Shown: positions 22,599 through 28,135 of the stretch, one piece after another
Numbering within the stretch: position 1 is the stretch's first letter
Layout of the letters: every line of letters starts with the position of its first letter
NCBI GenBank assembly: GCA_035642715.1
Contig: DASQRW010000244.1
Coordinates: forward strand, 1 to 28,135
DNA from: JAJNBK01 sp035642715
Lineage (GTDB): Archaea; Thermoproteota; Nitrososphaeria; Nitrososphaerales; Nitrososphaeraceae
Direction of reading: 5' to 3'
DNA: 28,135 nt
Notes under the pieces: model-generated
Database searches by the model: none
Told to the model about the DNA's origin: nothing
What the model saw: the letters and a program-made list of their open reading frames with translations, nothing else
Program-made: the position numbers and the translations under genes

Positions 22599-24173
22599 TT
22601 AGAGACGCGGTGGTACGGGTGCTGTCACTGATCTCTGTCTGGTGTACCTATCAACAATATCCTCAGGGATCTGTCCATCAAAGAGATCCCTTGATAATCC
22701 TCGAAGATATCTCATTATAGCCCAAGTTCCAGCCTTTATTAAGCCGGCCATGAATACTTTCATTGCAGGACCATATGTCTTATTTCTTATAATTATAGGA
22801 ATTATATCGTTGATTACCCATAAGTTGTGTTGCCAACATTTCCAGAATAAAGTGAATTGTGCTTCATTTAAGTTTCCAAAGTGCATTGAATTCTTTTCCG
22901 AAAAATCTTGATAAAGTAGTGGCGCAACTAAACCTCTCATATTTATTTCTCTGAAATCCTCAATCAGATCTATTGTATACTGTGTCTCATCGGGCGTTTC
23001 ATCTGGCCATCCTATAATAAGAGTCAGTGCCGGAAACCAATGATTTTCGTTTAGAATTTTACAACCTTCTCTTACTACCGCACCCCACTCCTCTGGCTGA
23101 TATGGCTTGGTCTTTACACCTAGATGTTTTTTGACCATTCTCGGCGCTACTGTCTCTACTCCTAAATTTGTGGCGAGCCATCTTCCACTCGCGTCCATAT
23201 TGTTGACTGCTGAAAGATTCTTGATAAGGTCAGGTGAAGACGTCACAGCGGATAATGTCATATGAGTTGTGCCAACAAAATTTGCCCCCACAGATTTTAA
23301 TCCTTTCCACACATCCAATATTGCATCAGAATTTGGAACGAAATTCTTGTTGTCACATCCATAAAGGAGCATCTCATCTGACTGAAGCCAAATAGAATCA
23401 AAACCATATTTCAAATTAATCTTAGCCTCCGTCTGTAGCCTATCCAACGGTATATCTTTCTTTGAGCGTTTGTTGACATCACAAAAGTCACAACCCCTTC
23501 CACAGCCACGCATTGCTTCGATCAATGAATTTATTGTCGGCCCTCTTATCAGAGGAATATTATCAATATTTCTAACGAATGTGTGCAATAATTCTGGTGC
23601 ATCATCTGCCTCTAGATCATGAAAAAGGTCCAATGCAAGTTCATCAGCCTCGCCAATCACAACTGTATCAATTCCATGAATCTTCATTCTGTCAGGCTTA
23701 GCCAATTCCCATGAACCATTTCCACCGATGACGACTTTGAAGTCATACTTCTTTTTTAATTGTATAATCGAAGCACACATCTTCTTAAATTTCATAGCAA
23801 CGTAAGAAAGTTTTTCTGGAGACATTGTTGTAGTAACTGGTGCCATACCTAGTGGATCCATTACATTAATACCCACCACTTTTGTATCTGATCCTATACA
23901 TTTATCAAGCATCTCTGGATGAGCAAGGAAAATATCTTCACGCTTGTATTCTTTCAAAAGGGCTCCTTCAATCCTTCTTAATCCACATTGGGCAACCTTA
24001 ACCTCTCCAGTACTTTTGTCGGTCTCGACGCTTGGACAAAATAATTTATCAAAGACAAATTCAGGCACTAGTTCATAAGGTCCGCATGCAATGAAACCGT
24101 AAAGGAAGTTTCCTCTATAATTGGTCATCAGACTGCGGTCCGCTGTTAAAACTATACGTCTACCAGCCGCCAT
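22599..24173 (-). CDS. Radical SAM protein with probable B12-binding N-terminal domain
   Basis: A 524-residue protein. The radical SAM cluster motif CGRGCDFC (Cys224, Cys228, Cys231) follows an N-terminal ~200 residues shaped like a cobalamin-binding Rossmann domain (VVGINVMDPLGM, FKVVIGGNGSWELA, GIDTVVIGEADELALDLF). No clear DxHxxG is seen, so base-off B12 binding by that His is not supported. The core continues with the barrel (GFDSIWLQSDEMLLYG, NLGVETVAPRM, LTLIIGWPDETPDE), and a ~90-residue C-terminal domain rich in aromatics ends the protein. Class B-type radical SAM enzymes methylate or form C-C bonds at unactivated carbons; archaeal examples include the GDGT ring synthases. ATG with AGAGGA upstream. 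Substrate unknown. Confidence 0.85.
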   Translation of the reverse strand: MAAGRRIVLTADRSLMTNYRGNFLYGFIACGPYELVPEFVFDKLFCPSVETDKSTGEVKVAQCGLRRIEGALLKEYKREDIFLAHPEMLDKCIGSDTKVVGINVMDPLGMAPVTTTMSPEKLSYVAMKFKKMCASIIQLKKKYDFKVVIGGNGSWELAKPDRMKIHGIDTVVIGEADELALDLFHDLEADDAPELLHTFVRNIDNIPLIRGPTINSLIEAMRGCGRGCDFCDVNKRSKKDIPLDRLQTEAKINLKYGFDSIWLQSDEMLLYGCDNKNFVPNSDAILDVWKGLKSVGANFVGTTHMTLSAVTSSPDLIKNLSAVNNMDASGRWLATNLGVETVAPRMVKKHLGVKTKPYQPEEWGAVVREGCKILNENHWFPALTLIIGWPDETPDETQYTIDLIEDFREINMRGLVAPLLYQDFSEKNSMHFGNLNEAQFTLFWKCWQHNLWVINDIIPIIIRNKTYGPAMKVFMAGLIKAGTWAIMRYLRGLSRDLFDGQIPEDIVDRYTRQRSVTAPVPPRL

Positions 24174-24210
24174 TTCTATTCTGTATCCTCTGCATTTCCT
24201 CTACAGATTC

Positions 24211-24218
24211 GATATAAA
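24211..24218 (-). promoter_or_regulatory. Candidate TATA box for the radical SAM gene
   Basis: On the minus strand TTTATATC precedes the ATG at 24173 by about 38-45 nt. Start near 24190 would give a leader of some 17 nt containing the AGAGGA sequence. This makes the gene separately transcribed from the Nudix gene 97 bp upstream. Confidence 0.45.
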
Positions 24219-24270
24219 TCTATTACCATAACGTTTCTACTATGGTCTGTAGGTTATCCAGTTTAATTAA

Positions 24271-24693
24271 TCAATAGAGACCTTTTCTGCGACCTCTAAC
24301 CAGTATGGACTTGAGCTGTCGATGGTCAAGAATACACAAAGCATCTGAAAATTTTACCCATTTATAGTCATCATGTTCTTTTGAGATGATTACATTCCTA
24401 GTAGTTGTGGTTGCAAAATAAAATCTGACCTCCTTTTCTGATTTCATCCCATCAGCTTTGAAATAAGAATAATGGATTCTACCAATATATGATTGAATAT
24501 ACAAACATACTATTCCTGTTTCTTCGAATACTTCTCTTATTAGCGTCTGTGTTTCTGTCTCCCCTTTTTCTTTATGTCCCTGTGGAAAACCCCAAAACCC
24601 TCTTCTATTTTTCATGAGAAGGAATTCAGATTCTGCATTTTCCACAGAAGTGCAATATCTTATAACTGCCCCAATAGACTGCTCAAGTGCCAC
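24271..24693 (-). CDS. Nudix hydrolase
   Basis: A 140-residue Nudix protein. The Nudix box Gx5Ex7REUxEExGU is complete as GHKEKGE-TETQTLI-REVFEETGI (about residues 39-61), preceded by WGFPQGHKEKGE. The overall layout (AVIRYC at the N-terminus, FYFATTTTRNV, HDDYKWVKFSDAL) resembles archaeal Ap4A-type bis(5'-nucleosyl)-tetraphosphatases, but substrate specificity in this family is not readable from the box. GTG start at 24693. A TATA-like box (24721-24728 on the minus strand) stands about 28-35 nt upstream, so the transcript is leaderless or nearly so. Confidence 0.92.
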   Translation of the reverse strand: MALEQSIGAVIRYCTSVENAESEFLLMKNRRGFWGFPQGHKEKGETETQTLIREVFEETGIVCLYIQSYIGRIHYSYFKADGMKSEKEVRFYFATTTTRNVIISKEHDDYKWVKFSDALCILDHRQLKSILVRGRRKGLY

Positions 24694-24720
24694 GCTATAT
24701 CAATACTGGGAAATTAGGAT

Positions 24721-24728
24721 AATTATAA
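24721..24728 (-). promoter_or_regulatory. Candidate TATA box for the Nudix gene
   Basis: TTATAATT on the minus strand lies 28-35 nt before the GTG start at 24693, predicting a start within a few bases of that codon. The same 90-bp region must hold the plus-strand promoter of tRNA-Ala. Confidence 0.4.
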
Positions 24729-24784
24729 TATTGTTACTTTATCTTAAACGTATTAATATCCTAATAAAACTGTTGATTAATGCA

Positions 24785-24858
24785 GGGCCGGTCGTCTAGT
24801 CTGGTAGGATACGGCATTGGCATTGCTGAGGTCGTGGGTTCGAATCCCACCCGGTCCA
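24785..24858 (+). tRNA. tRNA-Ala (anticodon GGC)
   Basis: A 74-nt gene folds as a full cloverleaf: acceptor GGGCCGG/CCGGTCC with discriminator A, D arm GTCT...GGAT, anticodon stem CGGCA/TGCTG around loop TTGGCAT (anticodon GGC), variable AGGTC, T arm GTGGG-TTCGAAT-CCCAC. The third acceptor pair is G-U, the G3:U70 identity element of tRNA-Ala, which agrees with the anticodon. No intron; CCA not encoded. Folding by hand. Confidence 0.96.
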
Positions 24859-24888
24859 AATCTTTTGCATATACAATCAATATTGAAT

Positions 24889-25332
24889 TTAAATACTAAA
24901 AATCTCCTTGATTTTGAAGGCTACTCGACGTTTATGTATAATTTGGTAAATTCTAAATACAGATTTGGTTTTTGAATCATAGCCTATTTTTAATATATGT
25001 CTAAAGGTTTCTAATTTAGAGTTTACAATAATATTTCCTATACCTTCATTTTTCTCCTTAATTTTGTCCATTATTTTTTTAGGAAGATACATAGGAAAAA
25101 TATATGATCGTGCATATGCTAATCTTTCGCCGGTATTTTTATTGATAATACATATCTGTCTTTTGATCAACTCAGGAGTTTCTTTTTGTTTTAAAATTTT
25201 TACTTCGGTTTTGGAGTTAGTCAATATACTCAATATTTGCTCTATTGTTCCAGTTTCCGAGATAAGGATTTTGGTATAGAGAGGAAATGTGATGTCGGCT
25301 TTGCATTCCAGCTCGGCTATCTTCTCTAACAT
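24889..25332 (-). CDS. UbiC-like / DUF98 (chorismate lyase-fold) protein
   Basis: 147 residues from ATG 25332; an in-frame TTG at 25374 would add 14. The pattern fits the chorismate pyruvate-lyase / DUF98 / UTRA fold: ISETGTIEQILSIL corresponds to the family's LTTDGTVTRLLEA, then KRQICIINKNTGERLAYARSYIF with the conserved Arg and the YAxS strand, then GIGNIIVNS, and a C-terminal KIKEIFSI whose Glu sits where UbiC has its catalytic Glu (LTELFLP). UbiC makes 4-hydroxybenzoate from chorismate; archaeal DUF98 proteins have been linked to 4-hydroxybenzoate supply. It is followed upstream in the same direction by UbiA-like and UbiE-like genes, which supports an aromatic prenyl-lipid role. The alternative is a ligand-sensing UTRA-type domain without a DNA-binding part. 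Confidence 0.7.
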   Translation of the reverse strand: MLEKIAELECKADITFPLYTKILISETGTIEQILSILTNSKTEVKILKQKETPELIKRQICIINKNTGERLAYARSYIFPMYLPKKIMDKIKEKNEGIGNIIVNSKLETFRHILKIGYDSKTKSVFRIYQIIHKRRVAFKIKEIFSI

Positions 25333-25407
25333 ATGCCATCCAAAATCTTTTATAGTTACTGAAACAACAACCAATTATTTTTTTACAATAATACACATTA
25401 TTAAAAA

Positions 25408-26109
25408 CTATCTGGCGACCAATCTAATAACAACCAAGATAGTACTAAAAATTATTGTTCCCAAACTAACTGTTTTAAGTCTAGTTTCGAGTTTTTTCAT
25501 TCTATTTTTGTCACGTCCATTTCTTCTCAATTCTTTATATGGTCTAGATGTTCTAATTTCAATATAACTTTCCAGACCTGCGATTAAAGATACAATTATC
25601 GATAAGAATCCAATGGAATTAGTTTGCATAATAAATCCCGCCAGTACCGGTAATACTCCCCAAGAAACTGCGAACCAGAAGTTATTATGAAAAAATCCTT
25701 TGAACAGTTCCAAATTATATGCAAAAACAAAAAATCCTTCCAGTATGGCAACTATGCAAAGTAGTGGTACATAAAAAATTATATAATAAACTCCAATAGT
25801 GTAGGCAACGGTTAGACCTGAAATTGTTAACAACCATAATTGTCGTTTGTTGAGGTAGTTCCCCCATGGCTTATTTTTGGAGCCCAAGACATCAGCGGCA
25901 TGTGCTGACACTCCTAGTGCCAGAGCATAAATAACAGATAGAGCAATAACTCTTTCCCACAATACGATAGGAGAGAGCAGAGAACCGATTATTGTAAAGG
26001 ATATGCACATGCCGGTATATGGAAGAAATAGCAGTCCTATAAAAATACGAAACTTTATAGGCCCGAATTTAGGCACAAACCATTCATTCAAACGGGTATC
26101 TTTATTCAA
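25408..26109 (-). CDS. UbiA-superfamily-like membrane protein (putative prenyltransferase)
   Basis: 233 residues from the TTG at 26109, which overlaps the UbiE-like stop as TTGA; the frame is open further up to 26214, but only by running through the methyltransferase gene. Six to eight hydrophobic helices are visible (for example RIFIGLLFLPYTGMCISF, VIALSVIYALALGVSA, FLSIIVSLIAGL). At the position of the usual NDxxD motif after helix 2 it has AHAADVLGSKNKPWG, and the second motif region reads YNLELFKGFFHNNFWFAVSWG. This resembles a divergent UbiA-superfamily branch with HAxDxxG in place of NDxxD. UbiA enzymes attach prenyl chains to aromatic or other acceptors in the membrane. Fold assignment moderate, activity uncertain. 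75 nt separate it from the UbiC-like ATG. Confidence 0.65.
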   Translation of the reverse strand: MNKDTRLNEWFVPKFGPIKFRIFIGLLFLPYTGMCISFTIIGSLLSPIVLWERVIALSVIYALALGVSAHAADVLGSKNKPWGNYLNKRQLWLLTISGLTVAYTIGVYYIIFYVPLLCIVAILEGFFVFAYNLELFKGFFHNNFWFAVSWGVLPVLAGFIMQTNSIGFLSIIVSLIAGLESYIEIRTSRPYKELRRNGRDKNRMKKLETRLKTVSLGTIIFSTILVVIRLVAR

Positions 26110-26783
26110 GGCTTTTTTGCTGAAACAATTGCAGCCGTTCCTACAGTATAAAAATCGCAAGAAATGCTCGTGAATCCTGTTTGTTGTACAACATACATCA
26201 TTTCTTCTACCCATTTAGTATTTCTTATAACTTTATTCAAGTCTCTAAATACAATTGCCCAAGAACCTACAAAGTTACCAATTATTTGAAGAACTACAAA
26301 ATATGAATCCCATAAGGTTCGAATAATAACATTTTGTGGATAAGTAAAGTCGTGAAAAACTATGACGCCATTATGCTTTAATACACGCCAACATTCTTCT
26401 ATTAATTTTCTGATATCCACATATTTGGCCAGATATGATGATATAATAGTATCAAAACTGTCGTTTTTATAAGGTAGTGTTTCTGCATTACCGTTAATAA
26501 AGAAGTCATGCCTTCTTTTCTTTTTTGCAATTTTCAAATAATCTAAGGCTAAATCCAAACCTATTACTTGTTTTTTATCACTGTTTGATAATAGCGAAGA
26601 AAGAATTCCAGTTCCACAAGCGAGATCGAGAATATTTTCTCTTTTATCAAGAATGCTTAATATATGATTTTTCCAAAGATAATCCTGTCCAAAGGTAGCA
26701 AGACAAACGATAGAGTCATAACTAGACGCAGTCTTAGAATTAAAGAATTTTCTAGCGTTTTTATGTCCCTCATGTAGTTGCAA
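26106..26783 (-). CDS. UbiE/MenG-like SAM-dependent methyltransferase
   Basis: 225 residues from the TTG at 26783. The class I methyltransferase motifs are present: ILDLACGTGILSSLL (motif I), VIGLDLALDYL, FINGNAETLPYKNDSFDTIISSYLAKYV, and CWRVLKHNGVIVFHDFTYP. The flanking regions match the quinone C-methyltransferase family (UbiE/COQ5/MenG): an N-terminal F-x-x-x-ASSYD segment, and after motif III an IIRTLWDSYFVVLQIIGNFVG stretch and a C-terminal TGFTSISCDFYTVGTAAIVSA. UbiE enzymes methylate the prenylated ring of ubiquinone or menaquinone precursors. TTGA overlap with the UbiA-like gene links their translation. Not every UbiE-like protein is a quinone enzyme, so the role rests on both motifs and neighbours. 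Confidence 0.82.
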   Translation of the reverse strand: MQLHEGHKNARKFFNSKTASSYDSIVCLATFGQDYLWKNHILSILDKRENILDLACGTGILSSLLSNSDKKQVIGLDLALDYLKIAKKKRRHDFFINGNAETLPYKNDSFDTIISSYLAKYVDIRKLIEECWRVLKHNGVIVFHDFTYPQNVIIRTLWDSYFVVLQIIGNFVGSWAIVFRDLNKVIRNTKWVEEMMYVVQQTGFTSISCDFYTVGTAAIVSAKKP

Positions 26784-26800
26784 TATTTCTTCTGTCTATT

Positions 26801-27574
26801 ATGTGTTGCATACTAATATATATTGAAAACTTATACGAGGAAATCACCATATATTATAAGAATAATTTGTATTTTGTTAACTGGCAAAGAAATATATCTA
26901 TAGAATACCTAGGTGGACGGAAAGTGGTTGTCAAAAGAAATAAATCTACAAAAGTTTTTCATGAATATCTCTTAATATTCACTTATACACTTGCGTCTAT
27001 TTTATTGGCTCATCCCTCTGCTCCTCCTCTTCTAGGAAAAGTTATGATACATAACGAGGGTTATGATATGAGAAGGAATCTACAAAAGTTAGGGATTCCT
27101 ACGCCAGAACTCATTTCAATTTCAGATTCTGTTATCATTGAAGAATATATACAACAAGGAGACCTTTACAGAGCATTTTCAGAGGGTGAAAATTCAACAT
27201 TAGCCTTCCAAGCAGGAGTTTTAACTGGGAAATTGCATAAGGCAAATTACGTGTTTACGGATAACAAGTCCCAGAATTATCTCGTGGCATCAGACAATTC
27301 TCTCATAAGAACAGATTTAGGATTCATACAAAAAAAAGGTTCAATATTTTCGCGGAGTATTGATATTGCTTCATTTCTTGCCAGTGTAATAGATTTTGAG
27401 AACTCTCAATACGAGGCAATAGAAAGGGGTTTTTTCTATGGATACAAATCAGAGACAAAGCATAGTTTTCCTTATCTTTCTATCATATTGCGAAATCTTC
27501 TTTCGTTTGGCTTTGCTTCTAATCACGCTGCGATGGTTCAAAACATGGTTAGAGACTCTTTAAAATGGCTATGA
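26801..27574 (+). CDS. Atypical protein-kinase-like protein
   Basis: Up to 257 residues from ATG 26801; that start is only 17 nt from the divergent methyltransferase start, so the TTG at 26867 (LYFVNWQRNISIEYLGG) may be the true one. The kinase-like pattern is GGRKVVVKRNKS (Lys45 in the beta-3 strand), EEYIQQGDLYRAF (hinge), LTGKLHKANYVFTDNKSQN with catalytic-type Asp154 and Asn159, and IRTDLGFI with Asp172 in place of the DFG Asp. This is closest in style to Bud32/LPS-kinase-like small kinases rather than to UbiB/ABC1, having no KxGQ motif. It could phosphorylate a small molecule or lipid. Divergent placement beside UbiE/UbiA/UbiC-like genes suggests shared control. Function not assignable. 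Confidence 0.72.
   Translation: MCCILIYIENLYEEITIYYKNNLYFVNWQRNISIEYLGGRKVVVKRNKSTKVFHEYLLIFTYTLASILLAHPSAPPLLGKVMIHNEGYDMRRNLQKLGIPTPELISISDSVIIEEYIQQGDLYRAFSEGENSTLAFQAGVLTGKLHKANYVFTDNKSQNYLVASDNSLIRTDLGFIQKKGSIFSRSIDIASFLASVIDFENSQYEAIERGFFYGYKSETKHSFPYLSIILRNLLSFGFASNHAAMVQNMVRDSLKWL
26815..26827. promoter_or_regulatory. Shared AT-rich promoter element between the kinase-like and methyltransferase genes
   Basis: TAATATATATTGA around 26814-26827 reads as a TATA-like box on both strands. On the minus strand it stands about 32-44 nt before the methyltransferase TTG (26783); on the plus strand a start from it would fall near 26843, after the ATG at 26801 and before the TTG at 26867, which is a reason to prefer the later kinase start. 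Confidence 0.3.
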
Positions 27575-28066
27575 AGTTAAATAGACTATGAGAAAAAAAG
27601 TTTATGAAAGAAATTTTGTAAGAGACATTATTATTCTTAAGTAAATAGAAAGTATTAATATTATACTCTTCTTTATTGTTTCCTTTACTGATTTGTATGT
27701 ATCTTTCGATATAAATTTTTTTGATATTCCGTATCTAAAAAATAAGAAAATATTTTTTTCAATACTTCTAAATTTTTAAATTCTCTCTATTACAAAGATT
27801 CAAACATCTTCTGGACATGAGTTCCAGATAAAAGACTTAACCACATTGAACAATATTCAATGAAGAAGAATATCTGTATTTAGAAAGACAAAATAGAAGC
27901 ATATTTAAGTGTATTAACTATATAATAAGAATAACGAAAACTAGATTTACTAGATAGCTAAATTTACTTTCCCTCAAAGGCCTTTTTAAATATGAAACAA
28001 TCTGCATTCAAAAAGATTCTTCTTCTTTTTCTTCTTGATGTATTGAAATATCTTCATTACGTTACG
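27575..28066. other. AT-rich non-coding stretch
   Basis: About 490 bp with no supported gene. It has several T-runs soon after the kinase-like stop (27716-27722 and 27753-27759), suitable as archaeal T-rich terminators, and a 7-bp hairpin CATTGAA-CAATA-TTCAATG at 27844-27862. CCTTTTTAAATATG at 27981-27994 looks like a TATA element, but only a 30-codon frame follows. No tRNA-like or CRISPR-like structure was seen. Confidence 0.55.
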
Positions 28067-28135
28067 TTACTTTACTTCCCGTAATGTAGATAAACCCTGT
28101 CTAGTTTTAATAGAAGAATTGCCTAGCTCGACAAG
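28067..28135 (-). CDS. Possible 3' end of a minus-strand gene cut by the window edge
   Basis: From the right edge, one minus-strand frame is open for 22 codons (LVELGNSSIKTRQGLSTLRE then VK) to a TAA at 28067-28069. The composition is protein-like and less AT-rich than the DNA to its left. 22 open codons can easily occur by chance, so this is only a hint; no family can be named from so little. Confidence 0.25.
   Translation of the reverse strand, partial: LVELGNSSIKTRQGLSTLREVK

Noticed and set aside
26110..26214. Longer UbiA-like start at 26214 (MGRRNDVCC...)
   Set aside because: The extra residues are read through the 3' part of the methyltransferase gene in another frame and are not membrane-protein-like; the TTG at 26109 forms a clean TTGA overlap.
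27992..28084. 30-codon plus-strand frame (MKQSAFKKILLLFLLDVL...) after a TATA-like box
   Set aside because: It is short, built largely on a CTT repeat, and overlaps the possible minus-strand gene end at the edge; no support as a protein.
28055..28086. CATTACG...CGTAATG inverted repeat with ACGTT tandem repeats, considered as a mobile element end
   Set aside because: Only 7 bp with an 18-nt spacer, no transposase and no target duplication visible.

Overview
The window looks like a piece of an AT-rich chromosome of an ammonia-oxidising archaeon (Nitrososphaeria, formerly Thaumarchaeota). The reasons are an archaeal gene order rpoN-eno-rps2-MEMO-mvk-ipk-fni-idsA-gltX, an archaeal-type GluRS, an archaeal isoprenoid route with isopentenyl phosphate kinase and type 2 IPP isomerase, and a complex I operon in the order nuoA-B-C-D-H-I. 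The low GC and loose spacing in places would fit a Nitrosocosmicus-like soil lineage, but that is an inference from composition only.

Layout. (a) 1-8276, minus strand: a long co-directional run tldD > pmbA > geranylgeranyl-reductase-like flavoprotein > nuoA > nuoB > nuoC > nuoD > nuoH > nuoI (cut by the window edge). (b) 8590-10236, plus strand: a DipZ-like thioredoxin-fold protein and a one-cysteine PrxQ/Bcp peroxiredoxin. (c) 10237-11203: an AT-rich gap holding tRNA-Leu(GAG) on the minus strand. (d) 11204-20805, plus strand: a very compact ten-gene operon from rpoN to a FAH-family hydrolase, with repeated start/stop overlaps. It supplies transcription and translation parts (RpoN, S2, GluRS), enolase, and the last part of isoprenoid synthesis (mevalonate kinase, IPK, Fni, GGPP synthase). 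(e) 20940-24693: a small coiled-coil-like protein, a ferredoxin/flavodoxin-NADP reductase-like enzyme, a small unknown protein, a radical SAM protein with a probable B12-binding N-terminus, and a Nudix hydrolase. (f) 24785-24858: tRNA-Ala(GGC). (g) 24889-27574: a UbiC-like (chorismate-lyase/DUF98) protein, a UbiA-superfamily-like membrane protein and a UbiE-like methyltransferase on the minus strand, with a divergent atypical kinase-like gene. (h) 27575-28135: AT-rich DNA, possibly with the 3' end of another minus-strand gene at the edge.

How the parts fit together. Much of the window concerns isoprenoid lipids and quinones: the core operon makes GGPP, a GGR-like reductase sits directly upstream of the quinone-reducing (or quinol-oxidising) complex I genes, and the cluster next to tRNA-Ala carries the three enzyme types (aromatic head-group formation, prenylation, C-methylation) expected of a prenyl-quinone or prenylated-aromatic pathway, plus a kinase-like protein. 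That last cluster is the best candidate here for an undescribed system. Its members diverge from textbook relatives (no classical NDxxD in the UbiA-like protein; a non-UbiB kinase fold), so its product cannot be named from sequence alone.
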